Assembly (NCBI RefSeq): GCF_900109855.1
Contig: NZ_FOBO01000017.1
Location: 1-64,000, forward strand
Length of the DNA: 64,000 nt
Origin: Roseovarius tolerans
GTDB taxonomy: Bacteria > Pseudomonadota > Alphaproteobacteria > Rhodobacterales > Rhodobacteraceae
Direction of reading: 5' to 3'
Part shown: in pieces, positions 48,583-57,694 of the stretch
Numbering within the stretch: position 1 is the stretch's first letter
Layout: each line of letters starts with the position of its first letter
Program-made: the position numbers and the translations under genes
The notes under the pieces: model-generated
The model's input: the letters and a program-made list of their open reading frames with translations, nothing else
Told to the model about the DNA's origin: nothing
Databases searched by the model: none

Positions 48583-48604
48583 GAGTATTTTTGGCAAGAT
48601 GAAG
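48583..48604 (+). repeat. Dispersed 22-bp motif, copy at ctaE 3' side
   Basis: gagtatttttggcaagatgaag, identical to 40197-40218. Lies between the ctaE stop and a hairpin. Confidence 0.8.
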
Positions 48605-48640
48605 ATGCGGGGGGATTTGGCCCTCCCGCATTTTCCTTTT
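48605..48640 (+). terminator. Hairpin with T-rich tail after ctaE
   Basis: TGCGGG.GGG ... CCC.CCCGCA with a short loop, followed by TTTTCCTTTT. It may reduce readthrough from ctaE into surf1. Confidence 0.6.
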
Positions 48641-48651
48641 GAGAGGGACCC

Positions 48652-49335
48652 ATGCGAAAGAGTGTTCTGGTGCCGCTGATCTTTGGCATTGCCGGTGTGG
48701 CGGTGCTGGTGTCGCTGGGCAAGTGGCAGGTCGAGCGGCTGGCCTGGAAAGAGGGTGTGCTGGCCGAGATCGAGGGCCGGATTTCCGCCGAGCCGGTGCC
48801 GCTGCCCGAGGTTGTGGAGCCGGAGGTCGACCGGTATCTGCCGGTTCGGGCGGCGGGTGAGATCGGCGCGCGGGCGCTGCGGGTGCTGGTCAGTCAGAAG
48901 CAGGTCGGCGCGGGATACCGGGTGATTTCCGCCTTCGAGACCGAGGGGCGGCGGGTGCTGCTGGATCGCGGCTTCGTCAAGGTGGCGGAAGAGATCCCCG
49001 AGACCGGGGGTGTGGTGCGTGTTGTCGGCAACCTGCACTGGCCCGATGACCGGCTGAGTTCGACGCCCGAGAACGATGTGCCGGGCAACATGTGGTTCGC
49101 CCGGGACATCGCGCGGATGGCAGAGGTGCTAGAGACCGAGCCGCTGATGATCATCGCGCGCGAGGTGTCGCCGCCGGAACAGGGCGTGACGCCGCTGCCG
49201 GTAGACACGAGCGGGATTCCGAACGATCACCTGAGTTACGCGATCACGTGGTTTTCGCTGGCCGCCATATGGGCCGCGATGACCGGGTTTTTCATCTGGC
49301 GGATGCGCCAGCCAAGGGAAGGGCAGCAGCGGTGA
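48652..49335 (+). CDS. SURF1 family protein
   Basis: 227 aa, two membrane helices at the ends (VPLIFGIAGVAVLVSLGKWQ and AITWFSLAAIWAAMTGFFIW) with a periplasmic domain between. LGKWQVERLAWK and VLLDRGFV fit the family. SURF1 helps heme a insertion into oxidase subunit I, consistent with its place after ctaE. Ends GTGA-overlapped with thrC. Confidence 0.93.
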   Translation: MRKSVLVPLIFGIAGVAVLVSLGKWQVERLAWKEGVLAEIEGRISAEPVPLPEVVEPEVDRYLPVRAAGEIGARALRVLVSQKQVGAGYRVISAFETEGRRVLLDRGFVKVAEEIPETGGVVRVVGNLHWPDDRLSSTPENDVPGNMWFARDIARMAEVLETEPLMIIAREVSPPEQGVTPLPVDTSGIPNDHLSYAITWFSLAAIWAAMTGFFIWRMRQPREGQQR

Positions 49336-50720
49336 ACTACATCTCGACGAGGGGCCGTGCGCCCAGCTTGTGCTTTGAAGAGGCGATGCTGACCGGGCTG
49401 GCGCGCGATGGCGGGCTTTACCTGCCCGAGAGCATCCCGCAGATGAGCGCCGAGGATATCCGCGCGCTGCACGGGGTGAGTTATGAGGAGGCCGCGTTCC
49501 GGGTGATGCGGCCGTTCATCGGGGATGCCTTCACCGACGCCGAATTTCGCGGGATCATCGCGCGGGCCTATGAGGGCTTTGGCCACGCGGCGCGGGCACC
49601 GTTGAAGCAGCTGGATAGCGGGCATTTCCTGTTGGAGCTGTTCCACGGCCCGACGCTGGCGTTCAAGGATTTCGCCATGCAGCTGATCGGGCAGATGTTC
49701 GAATTCTCGCTCAAACGCTCGGGCAATCGGGTGAGCATTGTGGGTGCGACCTCCGGCGATACCGGGTCGGCGGCGATTGAGGCGTTTCGGGGGCTTGATG
49801 CGGTGGATGTGTTCATACTCTATCCGCATGGCCGCGTCAGCGAGGTGCAGCGGCGGCAAATGACGACGCCGGGTGAGAGCAATGTACATGCGCTGGCCAT
49901 CGACGGGCATTTCGACGATGCGCAGGCGCGCGTGAAGGACATGTTCAACGATTTCGAGTTCCGCGACGGGGTGCGGCTGGCCGGGGTGAACAGCATCAAC
50001 TGGGCGCGGGTGCTGGCGCAGGTGGTGTATTATTTCACCTCTGCGGTGAGCCTTGGTGCGCCCGATCGCAAGGTGTCGTTCACCGTGCCGACGGGCAATT
50101 TCGGGGATATCTTTGCGGGCTATATCGCGCGGCGCATGGGGTTGCCCATCGACAAGCTGGTGGTGGCGACCAATCAGAACGATATCCTGCATCGCTGTCT
50201 GAGCAGTGGGGAGTATCGGCCCGACGGGGTGATCCCGTCGATCAGCCCGTCGATGGATATTCAGGTGAGTTCCAACTTCGAGCGCGCGCTCTATTATGCC
50301 TACGGGCAGGATGGCGGGGCGGTGGCGCAGGTGATGGACGAGTTGAAGGCCGGGGGATTTTCCGTCAGTCAGGGCGCGTTGCAGGCGTTGCGCGAGGCGT
50401 TTGAGAGCGGGCGCTGTGACGAGGACGCGACACGTGCCGCGATCCGGCAGACATGGGATCGCACCGGCGAGTTGCTCTGCCCGCATAGCGCGGTGGGCGT
50501 GCATGTGGCCGAGGAACATCGCAGCCCCGGCGTGCCGATGATCACGCTGGCCACGGCGCATCCGGCCAAGTTTCCGGCGGCTGTCGAAGAGGCGAGCGGC
50601 ATTCACCCCCCCTTGCCCGAGCGTATGGCGGACCTGTATGAGCGGGATGAGCGCGTGACGCGCATTGCCAATGACCTTGGCGCTATCGAAACATTGATCA
50701 AGGAACGGATCACGCATTGA
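49332..50720 (+). CDS. thrC: Threonine synthase
   Basis: 462 aa. It converts O-phosphohomoserine to threonine with PLP. N-terminus NYISTRGRAPSLCFEEAMLTGLARDGGLYLPE, shown here in part as the diagnostic start; the PLP lysine is in TLAFKDFAMQ, the phosphate loop SGDTGSAAIEAF, and VPTGNFGDIFAGYIARRMG. It uses GTG 49332, which overlaps the surf1 TGA; a longer frame through surf1 is an artefact. The following gene also overlaps its stop. Confidence 0.95.
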   Translation: MNYISTRGRAPSLCFEEAMLTGLARDGGLYLPESIPQMSAEDIRALHGVSYEEAAFRVMRPFIGDAFTDAEFRGIIARAYEGFGHAARAPLKQLDSGHFLLELFHGPTLAFKDFAMQLIGQMFEFSLKRSGNRVSIVGATSGDTGSAAIEAFRGLDAVDVFILYPHGRVSEVQRRQMTTPGESNVHALAIDGHFDDAQARVKDMFNDFEFRDGVRLAGVNSINWARVLAQVVYYFTSAVSLGAPDRKVSFTVPTGNFGDIFAGYIARRMGLPIDKLVVATNQNDILHRCLSSGEYRPDGVIPSISPSMDIQVSSNFERALYYAYGQDGGAVAQVMDELKAGGFSVSQGALQALREAFESGRCDEDATRAAIRQTWDRTGELLCPHSAVGVHVAEEHRSPGVPMITLATAHPAKFPAAVEEASGIHPPLPERMADLYERDERVTRIANDLGAIETLIKERITH

Positions 50721-51979
50721 GTGTAGAACTGACCACGCTGCCGAACGGATTTCGCATCGCGAGCGAGTATATGCCCGGACTGGAATCGGCGGCTATCGGT
50801 GTCTGGGTCATGGCGGGCGCACGCCATGAGCGGGCCGAGCAGAACGGCATCGCGCATTTTTTGGAGCATATGGCCTTCAAGGGCACCAAGCGGCGCAGCG
50901 CGTTGCAGATCGCCGAGGCGATTGAGGATGTGGGCGGCTATATCAACGCCTATACCAGCCGCGAGGTGACCGCCTATTATGCCCGTGTGCTGAAGGACGA
51001 TGTGCCGCTGGCGATGGATGTGGTCGCCGATATCCTGCGCAATCCGGTGTTCGATCCGCGCGAGATCGAGGTGGAGCGGGGTGTGATCCTCCAGGAGATC
51101 GGGCAGGCGGCGGATACGCCCGACGACATCATCTTTGACTGGTTGCAGGAGCAGGCATACCCTGACCATCCGCTGGGCCGCACCATTCTGGGCGCCGAGG
51201 CGCGGGTGCGCGGCTTTGGCAAGCCCGATCTGGAGGGGTTCGTCGATCAGTATTACCGGCCCGGGCAGATGGTGCTGGCGGCGGCGGGTGCTGTGGATCA
51301 CGACGCGCTGGTGAAGATGGCCGAGGCGACCTATGGCGACATGATCCCGAGCGACACGATCGAGCCGCCTAGGGCGCGGTTCGCGGGCGGCGAGACGCGG
51401 CACGTGAAGGATCTGGAGCAGGCGCATTTCGCGCTGGCGTTCGAGAGCCCCGAATACGGGCATCCCGATATCTATACCGCGCAGATCTATGCCTCGGCGC
51501 TGGGCGGGTCGATGTCGTCGCGGCTCTTTCAGGAGATCCGCGAGCGGCGGGGTCTGTGCTATACGATCTTCGCGCAGGCCGGGGCCTATGCCGATACCGG
51601 CATGCTGACGATCTATGCGGGCACGTCCGAGGATCAGATGGGCGATCTGGCGGGGATCACTGTGGACGAGATGAAGCGTGCGGCCGAAGACATGTCGGAT
51701 GCCGAGGTCGAGCGGGCGCGGGCGCAGATGAAGGCGGGGCTCTTGATGGGACTGGAGAGCCCGAGCAACCGGGCCGAACGGCTGGCGCGGATGCTGCAGA
51801 TCTGGGGCCGGGTGCCCGATCTTCCGGAAGTGGTGGAGCGGATCGACGCGGTGACGCTGGCGGATGTGCGGCGTCTGGCCGAGCAGACCGTGACGCGCGC
51901 GCCCACGGCGCTGGCGCTCTATGGTCCGGTGTCGAAATCGCCGACCCTCGACAGCCTCAACGCGCGGCGCGCGGCCTGA
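50717..51979 (+). CDS. M16 family zinc peptidase (processing-peptidase-like)
   Basis: 420 aa. The inverted zinc motif HxxEH is in IAHFLEHMAFKGT, with the distal Glu in VERGVILQEIGQAAD; the C-terminal half is the inactive paired domain with SRLFQEIRERRGLCYTIF. It starts at TTG 50717, overlapping the thrC stop (TTGA). A common partner in this gene order. Substrate unknown. Confidence 0.92.
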   Translation: MSVELTTLPNGFRIASEYMPGLESAAIGVWVMAGARHERAEQNGIAHFLEHMAFKGTKRRSALQIAEAIEDVGGYINAYTSREVTAYYARVLKDDVPLAMDVVADILRNPVFDPREIEVERGVILQEIGQAADTPDDIIFDWLQEQAYPDHPLGRTILGAEARVRGFGKPDLEGFVDQYYRPGQMVLAAAGAVDHDALVKMAEATYGDMIPSDTIEPPRARFAGGETRHVKDLEQAHFALAFESPEYGHPDIYTAQIYASALGGSMSSRLFQEIRERRGLCYTIFAQAGAYADTGMLTIYAGTSEDQMGDLAGITVDEMKRAAEDMSDAEVERARAQMKAGLLMGLESPSNRAERLARMLQIWGRVPDLPEVVERIDAVTLADVRRLAEQTVTRAPTALALYGPVSKSPTLDSLNARRAA

Positions 51980-52566
51980 TGTTGCTCTTGCCGCGCCGGA
52001 AGCTCAGGATCGAGACCGAGCGTCTGACCCTGCGGCAACCGGCGATGAGCGATTTCCGTGACTGGAGCGGCCTGCGCGCGCAGAGCGCCGATTTCCTGAT
52101 GCCGTGGGAGCCTGCCTGGGCCGCCGATCATCTGGCGCGCAAGGGGTTTTCCAACCGGGTGTTCTGGGCGCAGCGGTCGATCACCAGCGGCTCGGCGCTG
52201 CCGCTGTTTCTGATCCGGCGCGACGATCAGACCCTTCTGGGGGCGATCACGCTGGATCATATCCGGCGCGGCCCGGCGCAGGCGGGCACGCTGGGCTATT
52301 GGATCGGGCAGCCGCATGCGCGGCAGGGTTATATGGGCGAGGCGATTGCGGGGGTGGTGCATTACGCCTTTGACCGGCTGGACCTGAGCCGGATCGAGGC
52401 GGCCTGCCTGCCGGAGAACCACGCCTCGCGTGGGTTGCTGGAGAAATGCGGCTTCAAATATGAGGGCGTCGCGCAAAGCTATCTGCAGATCAACGGGCGC
52501 TGGCGGACCCATGTTCTTTATGCCGCGCTGCGCCCGGACCGGCGCGGGCGCACGGATGTGGGATAG
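51979..52566 (+). CDS. GNAT N-acetyltransferase (RimJ/RimL-like)
   Basis: 195 aa. LRIETERLTLRQPAMSDFRDW at the start, the acetyl-CoA loop GYWIGQPHARQGYMGEAIAG and the C-terminal SRIEAACLPENHASRGLLEKCGF are typical of GNATs that acetylate protein N-termini. The ATG overlaps the peptidase TGA by one base, so translation is coupled. Substrate unknown. Confidence 0.9.
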   Translation: MLLLPRRKLRIETERLTLRQPAMSDFRDWSGLRAQSADFLMPWEPAWAADHLARKGFSNRVFWAQRSITSGSALPLFLIRRDDQTLLGAITLDHIRRGPAQAGTLGYWIGQPHARQGYMGEAIAGVVHYAFDRLDLSRIEAACLPENHASRGLLEKCGFKYEGVAQSYLQINGRWRTHVLYAALRPDRRGRTDVG

Positions 52567-52586
52567 GGGGTTGGCGAGGCGGGTGT

Positions 52587-52937
52587 TTAGTCGACCGCGC
52601 GGATAAGCTTGCGTTCGAGCACGCGCAGCACGGTGCGCAGGTCGTGGCCGCGTTTCAGGATCCGGCCATCCATGCCGATGACGCTGTATTGCCCCTGTTT
52701 GTCGCGCAGCTTGGGGCGTTTCTCGACCCGGTAGAGCGGCTGTTCGGCGGTGCGGCGGAAGATCGAGAAGACCGCCACCTCGCGCAGGCAGGAAATGCCG
52801 TAATCGCGCCATTCCCCCGCCGCCACCATGCGCCCGTAGAGCGACAGGATCACGCCTAACTCGTCGCGCTGGAATGCCACTTGGTCCTGTGGCTGGGGCT
52901 GTGTGCCGGGGAAGGGGCCGAGGGGATGCAGGCTCAT
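52587..52937 (-). CDS. DUF2794 family protein
   Basis: 116 aa, soluble and basic. The conserved core is RDELGVILSLYGRMVAAGEW, then FSIFRRTAEQPLYRVEK and QYSVIGMDGRILKRGHDL. This family is common in alphaproteobacteria and has no known function. Downstream of imuB on the same strand, 50 bp away, and convergent with the GNAT gene. Confidence 0.85.
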   Translation of the reverse strand: MSLHPLGPFPGTQPQPQDQVAFQRDELGVILSLYGRMVAAGEWRDYGISCLREVAVFSIFRRTAEQPLYRVEKRPKLRDKQGQYSVIGMDGRILKRGHDLRTVLRVLERKLIRAVD

Positions 52938-52987
52938 ACCCTCAGACTTGCGTCAAATTCTGCGCGAATCAAGCGATTTCATATCTC

Positions 52988-54619
52988 TCACGCAAACCGC
53001 CCCTGGCAGAACCATCCGCCTGAGACCTGTCCGCCATGCGCCTGAAAGAGCCAGAGCCGCTCGCCGCGGGTGGTGACGATCTGCCAGTAATCGCGCAGGC
53101 CGCTGCGCCAGTCGGGGTCGTCGAACCACCATTCGGGGGCGATGCGTTCGGGGCCGATGGCGGCGGTGACGCGATGTTCGCGCCCGCGCCAGTGGAAGGC
53201 GGCGCAGGGGCGGGCGGGCTCCAGCACGCGCAGGGGTTCGGGCCGCCAGATCAGCAGCGGGCGGGGATGTTCGGGCGCGGGCCAGGGGCCGGGGGCGGGC
53301 TCGGACCAGGCGGCGGCGAGTGTGGTCGCGGTTTTCTCGGGGATGCGGCTCTCGGCGGGGTGGCGGCGGGTGATCGCATCGAGGCCGATGCGCCCGCCCA
53401 GCCGGGTGATGAGGTCATCGAGTGCGGCCTGCGCGCTGTGCCCGGCCTCGGGGTCATGCTCGGGGCTGCGCAGCTGGCGGGGCGCTGTGGGTTCGGTGAC
53501 CCGCGCCTCGAGCCGCATCACGTCGATGCCGAAGCCCGCGTCGAGCCGGTCAAGCTGGCCCTCCATCAGCGGCAGGATCGTCTCGGGCGCGTGACTGGGG
53601 CGGGCGAGGCGCAGTTCGAGCACCTGCAGGCTGCCATCGCTGCGGAACGCCTCGAATCGCAGGTGGCGCGCGCCCTGCCCCTGCTCGCGCAGCCGGACGC
53701 AGAGCCGGTCGGTCAGTCGCGCGAGCCCGGCGCGGATATCCTCGGTCAGGCCGATCGGGTCGGGCAGGCTCAGCCTGGTGGCGAAATGCGGTGGCGGGGC
53801 GGTGGGCGAGAGCGGTTCGGGCACCAGCCCGAGCGCCTGATCGAGCCGCTGCATGAGATGCGGGCCGAAGCGCCGCCCCAGCCCGGCGCGGGGCTGGCCG
53901 ATCAAGTCGCCGATCCGGCGCAACCCGAGGCGGCCGAGATCGTGCAGCGTTGCCTCGGGCAGGCGCAGGGCCGCGATGGGCAGGGGGGCGAGGGCGGCGT
54001 GCATCTGTCCCGGCGGGGCGATCTGCGCGGTGCCGGTTGATTGGGGCCGGGCGCGGGCCCAATGCGGTCGCTTGGCGGCGCGGGAACGGGTGGCGCGGGC
54101 CTCCTGCTGGATGGCGTCGCCGGAGCGGCCCGGTGCGGTGCCCTGCCCGGCAAAGCGCGCCAGTGCCCAGGCCGCGCCGAGCGTGTCGGCGAGCCCGCAG
54201 CGGGTGGTCAGGCCGAGTGCCCTGGCCTCGTCTGTCAGGCTGTCGATCAATGCCGCCTCGCCGCTGAAGAGATGGGCGCAGCCGGTGATATCGAGGCGCA
54301 GCCCGTCGGTGCCGTCCACGCCCACGAGCGGCGAGAAGCGATCCGCCCAACGGGCGAGCGCGCGCAGGAAGGCGGCCTCGGCGGCGCGGTGCTGGGTTTG
54401 GGTCGCCAGCTCGGGGCAGAGCGCCATCGCCTCTCGCAGGGGCTGGCCTTGGGTGAGCCCGGCCGCCTCGGCCTCGGGGGAGAGGGAGGAGAGCACCTGC
54501 CGCTGGCCGTCATCGGCGACCACGGCAAAGGGTCGCGCACCCGCATCGCCCCGGCGGCGCAGGAGACGTTCGGCCCCGAGCCGGGGAAACCAGACAGAGA
54601 GAATGCGGCGGGCAGGCAT
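52988..54619 (-). CDS. imuB: Y-family DNA polymerase-like protein ImuB
   Basis: 543 aa. ImuB is a catalytically inactive Y-family relative that links ImuA and DnaE2 to the beta clamp in SOS mutagenesis. N-terminus RRILSVWFPRLGAERLLRR, then PFAVVADDGQRQVLSSLSPE, the finger/thumb segment and a long C-terminal region. The catalytic acidic pairs of true Y polymerases are not in place (the first block has WFPRLG instead of a DxDxFF-like motif). The ATG at 54619 has no good Shine-Dalgarno and lies 10 bp from a LexA box. Neither imuA nor dnaE2 is adjacent. Confidence 0.92.
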   Translation of the reverse strand: MPARRILSVWFPRLGAERLLRRRGDAGARPFAVVADDGQRQVLSSLSPEAEAAGLTQGQPLREAMALCPELATQTQHRAAEAAFLRALARWADRFSPLVGVDGTDGLRLDITGCAHLFSGEAALIDSLTDEARALGLTTRCGLADTLGAAWALARFAGQGTAPGRSGDAIQQEARATRSRAAKRPHWARARPQSTGTAQIAPPGQMHAALAPLPIAALRLPEATLHDLGRLGLRRIGDLIGQPRAGLGRRFGPHLMQRLDQALGLVPEPLSPTAPPPHFATRLSLPDPIGLTEDIRAGLARLTDRLCVRLREQGQGARHLRFEAFRSDGSLQVLELRLARPSHAPETILPLMEGQLDRLDAGFGIDVMRLEARVTEPTAPRQLRSPEHDPEAGHSAQAALDDLITRLGGRIGLDAITRRHPAESRIPEKTATTLAAAWSEPAPGPWPAPEHPRPLLIWRPEPLRVLEPARPCAAFHWRGREHRVTAAIGPERIAPEWWFDDPDWRSGLRDYWQIVTTRGERLWLFQAHGGQVSGGWFCQGRFA

Positions 54620-54629
54620 GGCAGTACTT

Positions 54630-54644
54630 GTTCATGATTTGTTC
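54630..54644. promoter_or_regulatory. LexA (SOS) box
   Basis: GTTC-ATGATTT-GTTC is a perfect alphaproteobacterial LexA site (GTTC-N7-GTTC; read as GAAC-N7-GAAC on the imuB strand). It ends 10 bp upstream of the imuB ATG, so LexA would block the promoter and start region of imuB. Confidence 0.88.
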
Positions 54645-54688
54645 TAAATTAGGGCTGTAGGTATGCAGAGTCGAGTCCTGCTCCGATG

Positions 54689-54961
54689 TCAGCCGCACCA
54701 GAGGCGCTGGATCGTGCCGGTGCCGTCGAGATCCACGTTCAGGCGGTCGGGGCGGTGGTCCATTGTCCTCATCGCGCCGGGCGGCAGGATACGGGTGGAC
54801 GCGGTGATCGCCTCGGTGTCGAGCGCGGATCGCGGCTGGCCGACAAGGTGCTGGAGCGCCTCTGCGCCGCAGTTTTCGGCCCTGTCGGGCGGTGGGGACT
54901 CGGCGGGTCTACAGGCGGCGAGCGCGATCGTTGCGACCATAAAGACAACATCATGACGCAT
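54689..54961 (-). CDS. Peptidase inhibitor I78-family lipoprotein
   Basis: 90 aa. Signal peptide with lipobox LAAC (Cys17), then the I78 core: ENCGAEALQHLVGQPRS, TRILPPGAMRTMDHRPDRLN and the end DGTGTIQRLWCG. Members are small serine-peptidase inhibitors held in the periplasm or outer membrane. GGAGGGG precedes the ATG. Upstream of imuB on the same strand, 69 bp away, and divergent from the formaldehyde dehydrogenase gene. Confidence 0.85.
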   Translation of the reverse strand: MRHDVVFMVATIALAACRPAESPPPDRAENCGAEALQHLVGQPRSALDTEAITASTRILPPGAMRTMDHRPDRLNVDLDGTGTIQRLWCG

Positions 54962-55096
54962 ATCCAGCCCCTCCGATCTGGCCTCTGTCCGAGACAAAGG
55001 CATTCGTCGGCGGCGCGCAAGCAGGTGTCGCACATTGTGTTGAAACCTTGCGGCATTTCGCCCAAAATCAGGAAAAATCAAACGAGAGGACAGATC

Positions 55097-56209
55097 ATGC
55101 GCACACGTGCTGCCGTGGCCGTTGAGGCCGGGAAACCGTTGGAGATCATGGAGGTTGAGCTGGACGGCCCGAAGGCGGGTGAGGTTCTGGTGGAGATCAA
55201 GGCGACGGGGCTGTGTCATACCGACGAGTTCACCCGCTCGGGCGACGACCCTGAGGGGATTTTCCCGGCCATTCTGGGCCATGAGGGGGCCGGTGTCGTC
55301 ATTGAGGTCGGCGAGGGGGTGACGAGCCTCGAAGTGGGTGATCACGTGATCCCGCTCTATACGCCCGAATGCCGCGAATGCGACTATTGCCTGCATCCCA
55401 AGACCAACCTCTGCCAGGCGATCCGCTCGACGCAAGGGCAGGGCCTGTTGCCCGATGGCACGACGCGGTTCCGGATGCTGGATGGCACGCCGATCCATCA
55501 TTACATGGGCTGCTCGACCTTCGCCAATCACACCGTGGTGCCGGAGATTGCGCTGGCGAAAGTGCGCAAGGACGCGCCCTTCGACAAGATCTGCTATATC
55601 GGCTGTGGTGTGACCACCGGCATCGGCGCGGTGATCAACACCGCCAAGGTGGAGCTGGGCTCGACCGCGATCGTATTCGGGCTGGGTGGCATCGGGCTCA
55701 ACGTCATTCAGGGGCTACGGCTGGCGGGGGCGGATCAGATCGTGGGCGTCGATCTCAACCCCGGCAAGGTCGAGATGGCGACGCATTTCGGAATGACCGA
55801 CTTCGTCAACCCCAAGGAGGTGGAGGGTGATCTGGTGGCGCATCTGGTCGAATTGACCGGCGGCGGCGCGGATTACACGTTTGATGCCACCGGCAATGTC
55901 GGCGTGATGCGCGCGGCCTTGGAATCTGCGCATAAGGGCTGGGGTGAGAGCATCATCATCGGCGTGGCACCGGCGGGGGCCGAGATTTCCACTCGGCCGT
56001 TCCAGCTGGTGACCGGGCGCAGCTGGCGCGGCACGGCGTTTGGCGGCGCGCGCGGGCGCACCGATGTGCCGAAGATTGTCGATTGGTACATGCAGGGCAA
56101 GATCGAGATCGACCCGATGATCACCCATAAATTGAGCCTCGACCAGATCAACGAGGGGTTCGAGCTGATGCACAAGGGCGAGTCGATCCGCGCCGTGGTG
56201 GAGTTTTGA
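55097..56209 (+). CDS. frmA: S-(hydroxymethyl)glutathione dehydrogenase / class III alcohol dehydrogenase
   Basis: 370 aa zinc-dependent MDR enzyme. It oxidises the formaldehyde-glutathione adduct toward S-formylglutathione and can reduce S-nitrosoglutathione. Motifs: catalytic zinc GLCHTDEFTRSGDD and GHEGAGVV, structural zinc cysteines in PECRECDYCLHPKTNLC, NAD fold FGLGGIGLNVIQGLRLAGA. The ATG at 55097 follows GAGAGGA; a longer frame upstream overlaps the I78 gene on the other strand. The hydrolase (fghA) and gfa are not here. Confidence 0.95.
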   Translation: MRTRAAVAVEAGKPLEIMEVELDGPKAGEVLVEIKATGLCHTDEFTRSGDDPEGIFPAILGHEGAGVVIEVGEGVTSLEVGDHVIPLYTPECRECDYCLHPKTNLCQAIRSTQGQGLLPDGTTRFRMLDGTPIHHYMGCSTFANHTVVPEIALAKVRKDAPFDKICYIGCGVTTGIGAVINTAKVELGSTAIVFGLGGIGLNVIQGLRLAGADQIVGVDLNPGKVEMATHFGMTDFVNPKEVEGDLVAHLVELTGGGADYTFDATGNVGVMRAALESAHKGWGESIIIGVAPAGAEISTRPFQLVTGRSWRGTAFGGARGRTDVPKIVDWYMQGKIEIDPMITHKLSLDQINEGFELMHKGESIRAVVEF

Positions 56210-56221
56210 GGTGACGCCGGA

Positions 56222-56243
56222 GGGGGCCGCGCGCGCGGCCCCC
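56222..56243. terminator. Strong GC hairpin after frmA
   Basis: Perfect 22-bp palindrome GGGGGCCGCGC/GCGCGGCCCCC, 13 bp past the frmA stop. No T-run, so its role in termination is plausible but unproven. Confidence 0.5.
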
Positions 56244-56333
56244 GGGATGCCTGTCGTGAGGCCGATCCCGCTTTACACTCGGGTTGCCGCCCCCTAGCGT
56301 CCGGCCTGTGCCCCCATTCACAGGACCCGAGCC

Positions 56334-56942
56334 ATGCAACTCATCGCCTCTCCGCTTTCTCCGTTCGTGCGCAAGGTGCGCGTCCTGCTGCTTGAGACCG
56401 GGCTGGAGGATCAGGTCACGGTGGTGAATCTCGCCACCACGCCGCTGGAGACCGACCCGAACGCCGCCTCGGCCAATCCGCTGGGCAAAATCCCGGCGCT
56501 GGTGCGCGAGGGCGGGGCCACGCTCTATGACAGCCGGGTGATCACCCGCTATCTCGATGATCTGGCGGGGGGCGGGCTTTATCCGCAGGCGCGGCTGTGG
56601 GAGGTGCTGACACTGGAGGCCACCGCCGAGGGGATCATGGAGGCCGCGCTGGCCATGACCTACGAGGCGCGGTTTCGCCCCGAAGAGATGCAATATGGCC
56701 CTTGGGTCGAGGCGCAATGGGCCAAGGCCGCCCGGGCGCTCGACGCGGTCGAGGCGCGCTGGATGAGCCATCTGGCCGGGCCTTTGGACATGAGCCATAT
56801 CGCGATGGGCTGCGCATTGGGTTATCTCGATTTTCGCCATGAGGCGCGGGGCTGGCGCGCGGGGCGACCGGCGCTGGAGACATGGTATGCCGGGTTTTCC
56901 GCCCGTGAGAGCATGGCGCTGACCGCGCCGGAGGCCGCGTGA
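56334..56942 (+). CDS. Glutathione S-transferase family protein
   Basis: 202 aa. N-terminal thioredoxin fold (LIASPLSPFVRKVRVLLLET with the SPF-R active-site type, then LGKIPALVREGGATLYDSRVI) and helical C-terminal domain (GPLDMSHIAMGCALGYLDF). Similar proteins are often called YibF-like or GstB-like. It follows frmA by about 125 bp; a glutathione-linked detoxification context is suggested by position only. Confidence 0.87.
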   Translation: MQLIASPLSPFVRKVRVLLLETGLEDQVTVVNLATTPLETDPNAASANPLGKIPALVREGGATLYDSRVITRYLDDLAGGGLYPQARLWEVLTLEATAEGIMEAALAMTYEARFRPEEMQYGPWVEAQWAKAARALDAVEARWMSHLAGPLDMSHIAMGCALGYLDFRHEARGWRAGRPALETWYAGFSARESMALTAPEAA

Positions 56943-57121
56943 GCGCAATCTGGCGGGAAAACAAGCGCGACAGATGCGCGCTCTGACCGCATCTTGGGGC
57001 AATGGAGGCTGGACGGGTGTGCAAACCCCCGCTAAATAGCCGGGCAGAGTGGTCGCGGGAATCCTGTGGCCCGAACACCGTATGAGGCCGCAAGCGGCTC
57101 TGATATAATGGAGTAAACCTC

Positions 57122-57682
57122 GTGTCCCACGCAGAAGATCACGAAGGCACCCGGAGGGATTTCCTCTACTACGCCACCGCAGGCGCAGGTGCCGTCACCG
57201 CAGGGGCGGCCGTCTGGCCGCTGGTCAATCAGATGAACCCGTCGGCGGATGTGCAGGCCCTGTCCTCGATCCGCGTCGATGTGGCCGGGGTCAATCCGGG
57301 CTCGCAGATCAGCGTCAAGTTCCTCGGCAAGCCGGTCTTCATCCGTCGCCGCACCGAAAAAGAGATCGAGGCTGCGCGCGCGGTCGAACTGTCGGCCCTG
57401 CCCGATCAGAATGCGCAGAATCGCAACAATATGTCGCTGGACGCTGCCGACCAGAACCGCACATTGGACGAGGCGGGCGAATGGCTGGTGATGATCGGCG
57501 TCTGCACCCACCTGGGCTGCGTGCCTATCGGGGACGGTGCCGGTGACTTCGGCGGCTGGTTCTGCCCTTGCCACGGCTCTCACTACGACACGGCGGGACG
57601 CATCCGCAAAGGCCCCGCGCCCGAGAACCTCTGGATTCCCGTGGCCGAATTCGTCGACGATACGACGATCCAACTGGGATAA
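57122..57682 (+). CDS. petA: Rieske iron-sulfur subunit of the cytochrome bc1 complex
   Basis: 186 aa. Twin-arginine-type N-terminus ([18 protein letters not shown]) acting as uncleaved anchor, then the Rieske fold with [11 protein letters not shown] and CPCHGSHYD, which bind the [2Fe-2S] cluster. Passes electrons from ubiquinol to cytochrome c1. It starts at GTG 57122 behind GGAG. First gene of petABC. Confidence 0.97.
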   Translation: MSHAEDHEGTRRDFLYYATAGAGAVTAGAAVWPLVNQMNPSADVQALSSIRVDVAGVNPGSQISVKFLGKPVFIRRRTEKEIEAARAVELSALPDQNAQNRNNMSLDAADQNRTLDEAGEWLVMIGVCTHLGCVPIGDGAGDFGGWFCPCHGSHYDTAGRIRKGPAPENLWIPVAEFVDDTTIQLG

Positions 57683-57694
57683 GGAAACGCGCAT

